From contig NC_053045.1 in the NCBI RefSeq assembly GCF_003473485.1, positions 41,086,494-41,150,493 of the forward strand: a stretch of 64,000 nucleotides of DNA, given 5' to 3'. The stretch's first letter is position 1. Each line of letters begins with the position of its first letter. This stretch comes from Medicago truncatula (lineage: Eukaryota; Streptophyta; Magnoliopsida; Fabales; Fabaceae). A program made the translations under genes and the position numbers. Positions 45,160 to 56,350 of this stretch are shown one piece after another. The notes beneath the pieces were generated by a model, which ran no database searches, had not been told where the DNA came from, and was given only the letters and a program-made list of their open reading frames with translations.

Positions 45160-47166
45160 GAGGATTTTTATTTGACGATCGAAGAAATTAAATCGTTGCT
45201 TGATGAAAAGAATTTTTAAGATCAAAGAAGGTGATTTTTTTAATCAACAAAGAAGGTGATTTAAAACCAAGCTGTTTGGGCTCTAGTGGCAAGGAGCTCA
45301 GGACAAACTCGGGGAATATCGGATTCGATTTTCAGGGGGAACAACGTTTGTCCAATGTGCATGTCGATTCCCATGAGGCAAGATAGTCGTCCACCTTTGG
45401 TGAGTTGGAAACCAGTGCGAAAGCAAAAACAAAAAGGTGATTTAAAACTACATGAAAAAGACATCAACATTACAATTGACGGAATTCAACAAAATTATTG
45501 ATGATTTGGTAAACATTGAAGTAAACTTTGATGATGATGATGATGATGATAACCAATGAAGGTTTTCACTTATTGTGAATATTTTGAGCACTTAAATACA
45601 ATCTTTATGGTTAACAAGGAAACTATCGCCTTGGATGAGGTCCAATTGAACCTCGTGACTAAGGATTTTTACTCTCATTGTTGTTTGGTTATGATTGTGG
45701 TTTTTTTATAGACATAGGTTGTAAAATTTGATATAGGTTAATAAAATGTTAACTTATATCTTTAAGACACAAGTTAATAAATTTAAAAAAAAAATAGTTT
45801 ATTAGAATGTGTGCATTACATTTAATAAATTTGAGGATTTTTATTTGACGATCAAAGAAATTAAATCGTTGCTTGATGAAAAGAATTTTTAAGAACAAAG
45901 AAGGTGATTTTTTTTAATCAACAAAGAAGGTGATTTAAAACCAAGCTGTTTGGGCTCTAGTGGCAAGGAGCTCAGGACAAACTCGGGGAATATCGGATTC
46001 GATTTTCAGGGGGAACAACGTTTGTCCAATGTGCATGTCGATTCACATGAGGCAGATTAGTCGTCCACCTTTGGTGAGTTGAAAACCAGTGCGAAAGCAA
46101 AAACAAAAAGGTGATTTAAAACTACATGAAAAAGACATCAACATTACAATTGACGGAATTCAACAAAATTATTGATGATTTGGTAAACATTGAAGTAAAC
46201 TTTGATGATGATGATGATAACCAATGAAGGTTTTCACTTATTGTGAATATTTTGAGCACTTAAATACAATCTTTATCGTTAACAAGGAAACTATTGCCTT
46301 GGATGAGGTCCAATTGAACCTCGTGACTGAGGATTTTTACTCTCATTGTTGTTTGGTTATGATTGTGGTTTTTTTTATAGACATAGGTTGTAAAATTTGA
46401 TATAGGTTAATAAAATGTTAACTTATATCTTTAAGACACAAGTTAATAAATTAAAATTAAAATAGTTTATTAGAATGTGTGCATTACATTTAATAAATTT
46501 GAGGATTTTTATTTGACGATCGAAGAAATTAAATCGTTGCTTGATGAAAAGAATTTTTAAGATCAAAGGAGGTGATTTTTTTAATCAACAAAGAAGGTGA
46601 TTTAAAACCAAGCTGTTTGGGCTCTAGTGGCAAGGAGCTCAGGACAAACTCGTGGAATATCGGATTCGATTTTCAGGGGGAACAACGTTTGTCCAATGTG
46701 CATGTCGATTCGCATGAGGCAGATTAGTCGTCCACCTTTGGTGAGTTGGAAACCAGTGCGAAAGCAAAAACAAAAAGGTGATTTAAAACTACATGAAAAA
46801 GACATCAACATTACAATTGACGGAATTCAACAAAATTATTGATGATTTGGTAAACATTGAAGTAAACTTTGATGATGATGATGATGATGATGATGATAAC
46901 CAATGAAGGTTTTCACTTATTGTGAATATTTTGAGCACTTAAATACAATTTTTATGGTTAACAAGGAAACTATCGCCTTGGATGAGGTCCAATTGAACCT
47001 CGTGACTGAGGATTTTTACTCTCATTGTTGTTTGGTTATGATTGTGGTTTTTTTATAGACATAGGTTGTAAAATTTGATATAGGTTAATAAAATGTTAAC
47101 TTATATCTTTAAGACACAAGTTAATAAATTAAAATAAAAATAGTTTATTAGAATATGTGCATTACA
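45160..47166. repeat. Three tandem copies of a 670 bp unit
   Basis: Units start GAGGATTTTTATTTGACGAT at 45160, 45833 and 46501 (periods 673 and 668 bp) and end at about 47166. They are nearly identical except for a GAT tract of 7, 5 and 9 repeats (at 45530, 46204 and 46871) and scattered substitutions. Each unit holds a 71-residue frame (MARSSGQTRGISDSIFRGNN...), intact in copies 1 and 3. In copy 2 the frame is interrupted, as MRQIS is reached through a changed codon. I do not recognise a protein. The DNA upstream of copy 1 (45100-45160, GAGGAGAAGTTCATGG) is not repeated. Confidence 0.9.
45530..45550. repeat. (GAT)7 microsatellite, unit 1
   Basis: Seven perfect GAT repeats; the equivalent tracts in units 2 and 3 have five (46204) and nine (46871). 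Confidence 0.9.
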
Positions 47167-47169
47167 TTT

Positions 47170-47535
47170 AATATTTAACTTTTAAATAAATTTAATACAC
47201 AAAATTTTAAAAAATATTTATTCTTTTAAATTTTTTAAGAGGTTAACCCAACTTAAATTTTACATAGACTGCTTAGTTGTTATTATTGTCTTGCGAAACA
47301 TCACCAATGGGTCCCCACTTATGCATGCATGGTTGGTGTAACTGAGGTTAATGCTTATAAGACTTTCAAGCCGGTGACAACAGACATTTCACATACATGA
47401 ATTGAAACCTGACATAAGAAAGATTATTCTTAACGTACACTCACACAATCATACATGTCTTGTCTAATTGTAAAACTTTGGCTTTGCTATTCTGTTTGCT
47501 ATAATAATAATAATGTTTCTATTACTATCCATAAT
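47170..47535. other. AT-rich spacer
   Basis: No gene. It contains the end of the last 670 bp unit and unassigned AT-rich DNA. Confidence 0.4.
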
Positions 47536-47539
47536 TTAC

Positions 47540-47881
47540 AATGGGTACGTTTGATTTGCTAAAAAATAAAGGATATGACAGAACAATTTTAGTTGTCCAG
47601 TGTTTGATTTGTAAAACTGTTTCAGGTACAGGACAAACTGGAGGCAAGGGACAGGACAAAAACTCATATTTTTGTCCCTCACCAAACCACAACACAACTT
47701 TTTGTCCCACGCACAAGTTGTCTAAAATACCAAAATAACATTTTGTCCCCCAAAAATCGTATAAAACATAAAATTACTCAATGCCATAAAATATTTGTCC
47801 TTTGTTGTTCTGTCTTGTGTTGTACTGTTCTATCTTATACTGTTCTGTCAAGTACTTACCGTTTTGCAAACCAAGCACACC
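47540..47881. mobile_element. Putative MITE with GTTTG(A/G)TTTGC ends
   Basis: The left end GGGTACGTTTGATTTGCT and the right end GCAAACCAAGCACACCC are inverted. Internal GGACAGGACAAAAAC and GTTCTGTCTTGTG motifs also pair. No target duplication of 3, 8 or 9 bp is convincing. GGGTxxGTTTG ends are common among Harbinger-type MITEs. Confidence 0.45.
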
Positions 47882-47933
47882 CTGTGTACAAATAAGGCAA
47901 GGCAACGCCTAATTAAGCAGTATATATAAATTA

Positions 47934-48471
47934 GGGTTAAATATGTTTTTGATCCCTATAAAATAGGGACCTTTCAAGTTTAATCCATACTTAATTTTAA
48001 TAGATTTTTTAGTCCCTACAAAAAAGAATTACTTCTAATTTTAGTCCCTATTACAACAAAGTTTGTTTAATTATCCTTAAACTCTTAAATTTTTGAACGA
48101 TTTTTTTGAGACAAGTTTAGAATACTATGAAAAGTTCATTTACTAAAATTTAGAATTTTTTAACATGAAACGAATTAAATATGAATTTTTTAAAACGGCA
48201 AACGTTAAAGATAAAATTAACAAAATCTGGACGTAGAAATCAAATTTTGAGACAATTTTTTGCATAGGAGCTTTTAGTAATGTTCTTAACACGTCTGTAA
48301 AAAATTGTTCAAAAACTCAAGAGTTTAAACATAAATTAAACAAATTTAAATTGAGGAGGGAATAATACTGAGTGCATAATTTTTTTTAGGAACTAAAAAA
48401 ACCATTAAAATTAAATAAGGACTAAATTTAAAAAACTCCTATTTTATAGGGACCAAAAACATATTTAACCT
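47934..48471. mobile_element. Mutator-like MITE, 538 bp
   Basis: The ends are GGGTTAAATATGTTTTTGAT and ...GACCAAAAACATATTTAACC. The flanks TATAAATTA (47925-47933) and TGTAAATTA (48472-48480) form a 9 bp duplication with one mismatch. The TIR is about 120 bp. The interior (ATCAAATTTTGAGACAATTT...) is related to 5800-5930 in the 2.4 kb element, showing one family at two sizes. There is no coding frame. Confidence 0.75.
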
Positions 48472-48480
48472 TGTAAATTA

Positions 48481-49400
48481 TTCACGAATAAGACGTGGTC
48501 CCTTCGAAAAACAATTTAGAATTGACACGGCATCATAAAACAGGTGATGGGTGAAAACAGGTGAACAATTTATCATTTGCAACAGTTCAACATTATTCAT
48601 TTTTGAAGGTGTTGAAAGTATAGCAATTACAGCTATTAACACCGACCTTTGTTTTTGATTTTCTTGTTTTGATCGACCAACAATTGATTATTAGGTGATG
48701 AGTCAAAAACAAGGGACTCCAATATCATTTCTGTGTTTGAAAAATACACACAACTATAAAATTGTATTTGTCAATTAAAAATTTAACAGGTCACATGTAA
48801 AAGCTACGTAAACGTGTGTAATAAGTTATTTATTCATTCTTTTGTCAAAAAATAATAGTTATTTTATCATTCATTCATACTTAAAAAAAGACTTATTTAT
48901 TCATTAGCAATGGTACCAAAAAAAGATTATTAATTGAGTTAAGAAAACAGGGGTCCACGAAAAATTCATTTTTAAAAGAAAATTTCTACTTTTTCAATTA
49001 TTAAAATCTATCTATATAAATTATTTTGTCAAAAAAAAAATCTATATAAATTATTAACATTTCACCAATCCATAAATTCACCCGTTTAATTTTGTTTTTG
49101 CACATTTGGAGAAATTAGGTGGAAATTTAATATTTTTGCGCATAGAAAAATATAAAAAAAGTTCTCCGGGAACATATATATTAAAAAAAAAAACACAAAG
49201 CATCCATGGCCAATTTATAGAAAGTTACATAACAATTTAATTTAAAATTGTTAATATAGAACAAATTGTGATTACATAATATGGAACAGAAACAGAACTT
49301 ACGTGTCAAATAATAACCGAATACACAATTCTCATGTTACCTTATGTAAAACATTGACACTCTTAATAATTATAACTATATAAACCGTAAAATACTTCTT
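48481..49400. other. AT-rich intergenic DNA
   Basis: No gene or bounded repeat seen. It is the 3' side of the proline-rich gene that follows. Confidence 0.45.
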
Positions 49401-49427
49401 CCACCGTGTCTTTGGAATGCATGGTCG

Positions 49428-49850
49428 CTAAAAAGAAATTATTCCCAAAAGAGCAACCGCAAATGGCAACAATAAGACCGTGAAGCTCCGGTGGTGGCGA
49501 TGAATTGCTCCGCTGAAATTCTCATCGACTGGATACAAGTTCCCCGGTGGTCCGGTTATGTATATGTAGGATGGTGATGGTGGTGGGGGACAATATACTT
49601 GTGAAGGTGGTTTCTTTGGTGATGGAGGTGGTGGTGACGGTGGCGGGTTCGCCGGTGGTGGAGGTGGCGGAGAGGAATCACCACATGGTGTGCACTTTTC
49701 AACGGTACCATTTGTTGTAGACACTACGGCCTCTTCAAGTTTTCTTGATTCATTTTCAACACCATTGACTATTGAAGTAGTGATGTAAAAAAACACAAGG
49801 ATCAAATTTAGGATCATTGGTACCTTAATTTGATGTCTTTTGATTAACAT
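49428..49850 (-). CDS. Small secreted proline-rich protein with GPI-type tail
   Basis: The 140-residue frame begins with a basic N-terminus and signal peptide (MILNLILVFFYITTSIVNG, cleaved near residue 31). A short acidic region follows, and then KCTPCGDSSPPPPPP. Extensin-like PPPSPPPPSPKKPP comes next, and then the diagnostic CPPPPSPSYIYITGPPGNLY followed by PVDENFSGA. A C-terminal hydrophobic helix (FTVLLLPFAVALLGIISF) completes a GPI-anchor pattern. The CPPPP...YIYITGPPGNLYPVD tail is conserved in a small plant proline-rich family (in Arabidopsis I recall members around At1g70990 and At1g23050, unverified). Its likely place is plasma membrane/cell wall. Its function is unknown. It is a distinct subfamily from 38785-39273 but has the same architecture. 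Confidence 0.85.
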   Translation of the reverse strand: MLIKRHQIKVPMILNLILVFFYITTSIVNGVENESRKLEEAVVSTTNGTVEKCTPCGDSSPPPPPPANPPPSPPPPSPKKPPSQVYCPPPPSPSYIYITGPPGNLYPVDENFSGAIHRHHRSFTVLLLPFAVALLGIISF

Positions 49851-50890
49851 GGTGTTGCTTGGTTCAATGGAAATGATGAAAGATTGCTTGTGTTTGTGTG
49901 AGAATAAAATGAATGGAGTGAGAAAAAAGGGTGAGAGAGATGAAGGTTTGTTACGTTTGGTGCATGGAAACTAATAAAAAAATTGAAAGATGTAAAGATT
50001 TGGTGTAATGACCTTTTTGGTTATGATGATATAATTTTTCTAGAAGAGGGAAATTGGAATTGATTTTTTGAGTATTTATGAATTCTTTTAGCTTCTTGGT
50101 GTTTAAGTAACTTGTGAAAGAAGGGAAACTCAATTGTCAATAGCATGTGGCTTGTGTATAGTGTGGGTTCCACATGCATATACATGTTACATGTATAGTC
50201 GTTAATCCAAAATAATTCAAATTGATTAGGCCACTTTGGACGGTTGATGTTTTTGGCACAATATTTGGAGTTTAATCTTAGATCCCTAATTTTTCGTTGA
50301 AATACTTTTGAGGTCAAATCAAAGCTCAAGAACAATTATAGATAGACACTTTTATACCATTCTAAAAATTTCAGTTAATCAAATATGTGGTATGTGTGAC
50401 CACTACTTTTTTAGAATTTATTTGATTAACTAAGTGGAAAAATAGTGGTCACACGCATTTTAGTTGTGTGGCCACATTTTTCACTTTCTAAATAGTGGTC
50501 ACGCAGCTGAAAAGATATGGTAACACATACCATATATTTAGTTAATTAAAATTTTCGATAGTGGTATAAAGAAATATACACATTAAGGATGTCTACCAAT
50601 CATTATTCAACCTAAATTACAATATAGGAAAGGTCTATGTTCTAATCTAATTGAAGTGTCACTTTTGTTGAAGTAAATGGAAATTGGAAAGGAATGCATA
50701 CCACTGCAACAAAGGCAATGTGTATATAGAAAAATTAAATAAAAGACTTTCAACTTGTCTCGTAGTGTTTAAAATTAAGTTTTTTTTTTTTTTTTTTTCT
50801 TTATAGGATGGAGCATCTATAGGCTGTATTCTTTATAATATTAAACCTATTAAATATGCAGTAAAATATAGAAAGATTGCACATGGGCTG
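49851..50890. other. 5' flank of the proline-rich gene
   Basis: AT-rich promoter-side DNA with no coding frame. An imperfect inverted repeat lies at 50380-50560 (GGTATGTGTGACCACTA and TAGTGGTCACACGCA type), and a T-run at 50780-50799. Confidence 0.45.
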
Positions 50891-50899
50891 TATTTCTAA
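50891..50899. repeat. 9 bp target-site duplication, left
   Basis: TATTTCTAA, exactly repeated at 51400-51408. Confidence 0.85.
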
Positions 50900-51399
50900 G
50901 GGTTAAATATGTTTTGGTTCCTATAAATATATCAACTTTTCGTTTTAATTCCTCTAAAATTTTCCTTCAACTTTTAGTCCCTATAAAATTTTCAATCTTC
51001 ACTTTTGGTCCCTCTTTTAAAGTAAACTCGTATGTAGAATTCATATTATTTAATAAAATTTTCCAGAAAAATTCAAAATATTATAAGAATCACTCCAAAA
51101 AAAAATTCAGAATTTTTTAACAAAACATGAATTTAATATAAATTTTTATATTGTTTATGGTTAAAAATTCATATTTAATTTGTGTTTTGTTAAAAAAATC
51201 TAATTTTTTTTAGGAATTGTTTTTAGAATATTTGACCCATTTTTGCACAATTTCATTAAAAAATACAAAAATTAAATTAAAAATAGGGACCAAAAGTAGT
51301 GATTGAAAATTTTATAAGGATTAAAAGTTGAAGGAAAATTTTAGAAGGACTAAAACGAAAAGTTGACATATTTATAGGGACCAAAAATATATTTAACCC
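50900..51399. mobile_element. Mutator-like MITE, 500 bp
   Basis: GGGTTAAATATGTTTTGGTT opens and ...CCAAAAATATATTTAACCC closes an element with TIRs of about 150 bp. It is flanked by exact 9 bp duplications TATTTCTAA. The interior is AT-rich without genes. It belongs to the same family as 14332-14776. Confidence 0.9.
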
Positions 51400-51408
51400 T
51401 ATTTCTAA
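51400..51408. repeat. 9 bp target-site duplication, right
   Basis: TATTTCTAA, identical to 50891-50899. Confidence 0.85.
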
Positions 51409-52115
51409 TCTAAGGTACATCCTACCTAGGCAATAGAAAGCAAATCAACATTAAATTAATCTTTCTATGAGATGTACATTTTTTATTAAGATCTAATCAA
51501 ACCATCACTTCCCAACAGCAGAAAACGGCAATAAATACATTGGGAAGCAGGTAATTAGGGCATAGTGACACAGGCTAAAATTTTGTTGGGCCACTCCCTA
51601 TCAAAAACTTTTTTTAAAATAAATAATCGAAAATTCTGTTGAAATGCCATTGGGGATGAACAGTTCTCCCCTGTTAGGAGTAAAGACGCGTTTTTTGATG
51701 CGATGTTGATGATTCTATCTATGAAACTTGTTATCGAATGACTGTTTGCAAAGTAGATGCGCTATTTCTAACTGATTCGAATGGTAATTTATGAACTTCT
51801 AGAATATGGATTTCTTAATTATGATTTGGTGATTATTAGAAAGAAAGAAAGAAAAACCAACATTGCACGCTAATATCTTGGGTTTAAGTTAAAGTTTAAA
51901 TTGTATGATTCAATGAAAAAAAAAATCATCTTTACATGATATTTATAATTTATGAACAATTTTGTGATGCACAACTTAAATTTTCAGCAATAGCTAGGGG
52001 GTGGGCAATTGGGTCCGGGTCGGTAGGGCGGGTCATATGGGTGACTTAATCAATTATGTTTGGGTAACTATGGTGTGGACCGGTTGGAGAGATTTGAGTC
52101 ATCACAATTCGTAAC
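51409..52115. other. Intergenic DNA with one hAT-like terminus
   Basis: TAGGGGGTGGGCAATTGGGT at 51995, followed by CCGGGTCGGTAGGGCGGGTC and GTAACCCGACCG at about 52112, resembles a hAT subterminal region. No second end was found. Confidence 0.4.
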
Positions 52116-52147
52116 CCGACCGAATGTATATTTACTTATTTTTTTAA

Positions 52148-52430
52148 GGGTCAATTAAGTAAATGATCCCTATAAATATTCAGAATTTCATATTTAATCC
52201 CTAAAAAATAAAATCACACTTTTTAGTCCCTATAAAATTTTCCATCAGCATTGTTAGTCATTGTAAAAATTTTCCATCAGCACTTTTAGTCTCTGTCAAA
52301 AATTTCTTTCAACATTTTTTTCCTAAAATGCTTAAGGAAAACGTCACGGGAACTAAAAAGTGTGATTTTATTTTGTAAGGATTAAAAACAAAACCGTCAA
52401 GATTTATAGGGACTAAAAACTTAATTAATC
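52148..52430. mobile_element. Short Mutator-like MITE, 283 bp
   Basis: GGGTCAATTAAGTAAATGAT and ...GGGACTAAAAACTTAATTAATC are inverted. The flanks TTTTTTTAA (52139-52147) and ATTTTTTAA (52431-52439) differ at one base. Two internal copies of AAAATTTTCCATCAGCA lie at 52237 and 52266. The low-complexity flanks make the target duplication less certain. Confidence 0.65.
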
Positions 52431-52476
52431 ATTTTTTAATATATATTTATGTAACGGTGTCGTTTCAGCATATAGT

Positions 52477-52485
52477 TAAAAACTA
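52477..52485. repeat. 9 bp target-site duplication, left
   Basis: TAAAAACTA, exactly repeated at 53137-53145. Confidence 0.85.
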
Positions 52486-53136
52486 GAGCAATGATAATTG
52501 GACACAAAAATATAGACATAAAAACGACACCAGGGGTAGTTTTGTAATTTCCCATCATGAAACATAGATCTGTGAATTTTCCCCTTCAATCTCTCTTCTC
52601 TCTCCGAAAACTCAGCTCCTCTCCCGTCGCTACACAGTAGTCTACGCCTTCCACACCACTCCTCCTCATCCTTTCTCCATCACCATTCACCACTTCATCT
52701 CAATCACCACCACCATCGTCTCTCTCCCTCCCATCACAATCAGCCACCGACCACCGTCGTTCCGCTGTCATAGTGTGAGTTTGTTGCTGCTATCTCCTCC
52801 TTCTACTGTTGCAATCTGAGTTAACTTTTCAGCCACCACCACGCTGTCGTCATCCCTACATCAGATCGCATAGAGGTTGCGGATGAGAGAGACATGTCGT
52901 GAAAGTTTTAGCGGACAAAAAGAGATCTGCAGAGAAGAGTGGATGGTGGTCGACGGAGTTGCAGAGTGATGGAGTCGACACGGTGGACGGTGGCCGGAAG
53001 GGGACGGAGGTTCTAAGAGAAAAAGGGAGAGTCTGAGAAGAAGAAAAAATGAAAAGAAAAAAAAAACGAGTATAGATGAACAGTTACATACGGTATCGTA
53101 TTTTTGTCAAAAAAGTGTGTTCAATTATCATTTCTC
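52486..53136. mobile_element. Pack-MULE-like element, 651 bp, with GC-rich genic interior
   Basis: The ends GAGCAATGATAATTGGACAC and ...GTGTTCAATTATCATTTCTC are inverted repeats, flanked by exact 9 bp duplications TAAAAACTA. The interior is strikingly GC-richer than the surroundings. It reads CACCACCACCATCGTCTCTC, then CCGACCACCGTCGTTCCG, then on the right GTGGACGGTGGCCGGAAGGG. It looks like captured plant gene leader or coding sequence. No long frame remains, and the donor gene is unidentified. The 3' part is purine-rich (GAGAAGAAGAAAAAATGAAA). Confidence 0.8.
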
Positions 53137-53145
53137 TAAAAACTA
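53137..53145. repeat. 9 bp target-site duplication, right
   Basis: TAAAAACTA, identical to 52477-52485. Confidence 0.85.
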
Positions 53146-53760
53146 AACTTTTACCCAAACACACCTCCCTTTCACGCATTTCTGCAAAGAAAGAAACCCT
53201 AGCAGCCGCTTATCACCCTCTCTCCCAAGAACAAACCCTAGCCACCGTCCAAACAACAAACCAATCGGAAAATGGCTGAGATAACACCACACCCACCGTG
53301 ACTCTCATCTCCATTCATTATAAAAAAAAAGATCCCGACCTTGTTTTATTTTGTGCTTTTTTTGGAAAAATGGTAATACAAAAAACCAAAAAATTTTTTT
53401 TTTTTAATCATTCCCAAATATCTGCATAATCATAATGTTTATATCAATAATCAAATCATGCATAAATAAACTCGTTGAACACTTAAACCTTGTAATCTCT
53501 CTCGACTTTGAGGTCCTTGTATCTGAGGCTAAAGAAGAGGATGATGAAGAAATTTCAGTGAGATATCTCTTCATCTGGGTCATCTTGGCCGTCGAAGCTG
53601 CAAATATGAAGAAAGATTGTCCAGGGATGCTACCATCTGTCTTGCAGGGATATTGTACTTCATGCACACTTTAACAGGGGCAGCCCCCCCCCCCCCCCCC
53701 CCCCATCTCTCAATATACAATTTAAAGGGAGAGCCCCACATGGAGGTCAAAGGCTCGTCC
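53146..53760. other. Gene-leader-like DNA and a C21 tract
   Basis: 53160-53280 resembles a plant 5'UTR (AAGAAACCCTAGCAGCCGCT and CAAACCCTAGCCACCG) leading to an ATG at 53273 whose frame closes after nine codons. A run of 21 C lies at 53684-53704. An 87-residue minus-strand frame at 53404-53667 is unrecognised. Confidence 0.45.
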
Positions 53761-53762
53761 CC

Positions 53763-53930
53763 GTGAATGTCAAGAAAGTGGCTTTGTGCTCAAAAATATG
53801 TTACCTAATTCGAGGGACAAATGGATGCCGAATTACAAAGAATGATGGTAAACTTGTATGTCCTGTGAATATCGATGCAGTCAAGAAATACTTTGTTAAA
53901 ATGAAAAAGCTCGATAAGCCGCAAACCTGA
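53763..53930 (+). pseudogene. Gypsy (Ogre/Tat-like) pol C-terminal end
   Basis: The frame GCRITKNDGKLVCPVNIDAV then KKYFVKMKKLDKPQT ends at a stop at 53930. The PVN(I/A)DAVKKYF end is the conserved C-terminus of plant Tat/Ogre-type polyproteins after integrase. Upstream of 53763 the polyprotein cannot be followed, so only the tail survives. It is followed by the repeat-rich 3' untranslated region of the same element. Confidence 0.7.
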
Positions 53931-55471
53931 AAAAGGGGCTTAGGCAAAAAAAAAAGCGTCTCGATAGACTGAAAACCTGAAATGGCGGTCCATGCAAAAG
54001 TTAGAGACATATATATAAAAAAATGATTATCCTGATAGGTTGAAACCTGCAAGGGCGATCTATTCAAAAGTTAAGGATTGTGACAAACTAACTGCATTTG
54101 GTCGGACATGACTCACTTGGGGCATTTCAGCCGTCAAAAGACCTCCGACTCATGGCAAGGTAATTGCATCAAATCAGATATGATTCATCTAGGGCATCTT
54201 AGCTGTTAAAGGGCTTCCGATCTGAAGCGTCTGCAAATCAAAGACTTAGAATAGTGTAATTCAAAGTTGGTATGGAAACAGTGGTTATAGTGTTCAATGT
54301 ACCTTTTCCATATAATTACCATTTTCCAAACTTTTTAAAATCCGTGTAACCACGCCTTTGGCAGGCCACCACTCCATTTACATTAATTTGAGCCTATGCC
54401 TATTTATTTGAAATTCTCATTTATCCTATTTTGCAAATTTTTTTTTTCTTTCTATTTTTTATGTTAATATGTAAAGCAAAAAAATTCTTTTAAAACTTTT
54501 TTCATGTCTTTTGAATAGCATAAGCAAAATGTATATCTTCTTTGAACTTATGAGTAGGTGAAACATACATCGACATCCGTCTCAAGGACAGTTAAACTCT
54601 GCAAGGTAAGCATGACCAAAAGCTGTGAGATGACCTCTGTCCAAAAAAAAAATACAAAAAAAAAAAAGAAAAAAGCTCGCTAAGTCGAAAACCCGAAAGG
54701 GCGGCTTAGGCAAAAATGAGCGTCCTGGTGGACTGAAAACCCGAAAGGACGGTCCAGGCAAAAATTAGGGGAATACAAAAAAAGAATATATTCCCGGTGG
54801 ATTGAAAACCCGAAAGGGTGGTCCAGGCAAAAGTTAGGGATTCAAAAAAATAATATGAAAAAGACAGAGGCATCACAGTTCAAGTGGGCCAAATAGAAGA
54901 ATGCATTTTATGCTGGTTGACAAATGGCGACTTCTGCCAGAATGCTTGATTGATGAGTTTTATCCCGAGAAAATGGCGACTTCTGCCTGTGGTTTGATTA
55001 ATGGCGACTTCTGCCTGTGGTTTGATCGATGACGACTTCTGCCAAAACATTGGTTGTTACCCCTTCAGTGATTTAATTAATGGTCCAGTGCTTTAATTAT
55101 TGGGTTGTTACCTCTTCAGTTGCTTGATTAAGGAGCTTTTACCTCTTCAGTGATATGATTATTGAGCTTTACTCCATCAGTTGTTTGTTTGAAGGGCTTT
55201 ACCCCATCGGTGTTTGATTATTGGGCTTTACCCCATCAGTGGTTTGTTTGAAGGGCTTTACCATATCAGTGTTTGATTAATTGGCTTTACCCCATCAGTG
55301 GTTTGATTAATATGTTCTTACCCCATCAGTGGTTTGATACCGGGTTTTACCCCGACGGTGATTTGATTCATCTCTAGTGATATTACTCCCAATGAAGATT
55401 GCTGAGTGTTTGTACTGTGATGTTGGACCACTTCCTATCTTACCTTTCCAGTCTTGTTTGTTAGTTTCACC
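53931..55471 (+). mobile_element. Ogre-like 3' untranslated region, part 1
   Basis: It contains repeated GA(C)TGAAAACCCGAAAGG(A/G)CGGTCCAGGCAAAA segments (53935-54080 and 54675-54840), separated by unrelated-looking spacer. Next come TGGCGACTTCTGCC repeats (54927-55050). About seven GGGCTTTACCCCATCAGTG repeats at roughly 50 bp spacing follow (55080-55360). Such material lies between pol and the 3' LTR in legume Ogre/Tat elements. Confidence 0.7.
55467..55471. repeat. 5 bp target-site duplication of solo LTR, left
   Basis: TCACC, repeated at 58270-58274. Confidence 0.8.
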
Positions 55472-56039
55472 TGTAACACCCCGTTCTCCCAACATAAAAA
55501 TTTCGCATAATTAATCAGAGTAAAACACCTTAAACGGAATGCTACACTTCTTTCAAACGTAAATATAGTAAAATTACTATTTATTTCAATCATCTCATAA
55601 TATCAAATTAAATCTCAATGCAGCGGAAAATATCTAAATAAAACATCATGTTGGCACAACGGCTTCAACTTAAACAACTTAATGAAAATCCAGTCTAAAC
55701 AGTCTTCAACATAAAAGTCATAATAAATCACGTAAAATATGGAAAACAATAAAGATCACCATCCCGTTATGTATCAGAGCGACCCTAGACGACACATGAG
55801 GAGTCACTAACTTCAACAGCTAACTTGATTACCTGCAAGTTACCCATGTGAAGAGCAACATTTCCAAGCAGAATGGGTGAGATTTCACATTCAATAATAA
55901 TAAGCATATAATACAAAAATGCATTTGACAACTTAATTCAACTTCATTTAATTAATATCATTAACTCTTCTTATAAAACTTCATTAATAACTCAACCAAC
56001 TTCTAATCATTATTAACTTCATATTCATCGCATTATATA

Positions 56040-56350
56040 CATCATCATATAGCACAATATAATCAAATCATAACAATCATCATATAACATCATAAATCAT
56101 CTCATGACAACATAAACAACACATCATGAACTACATCATAACATCATAATCAATATCATAAACAACATAACAACATCATAATCAATATCATAAACAACAT
56201 AACAACGCATCATAAACTTCATCTTATAACAACATAAACAACACATCATAAATATCATCATATAACAACATAACAACGCATCATAAACTTCATTTTAGAA
56301 CAACATAAACAACACATCATAAATATCATCATATAATAACATAAACAACA
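56040..56350. repeat. AT-rich tandem repeat inside the solo LTR
   Basis: CATCATAAACAACATAACAAC and AACACATCATAAATATCATC variants recur about every 30-60 bp. Confidence 0.75.

Noticed and set aside
45286..45501. 71-residue frame with CPMCMSIPM as a possible zinc-binding protein
   Set aside because: A single CxxC without partners and no family resemblance; it is kept only as a feature of the tandem unit.
53146..53300. 5' exon of a new gene at ATG 53273
   Set aside because: The frame closes after nine codons and no convincing donor or downstream exon follows; kept only as leader-like DNA.
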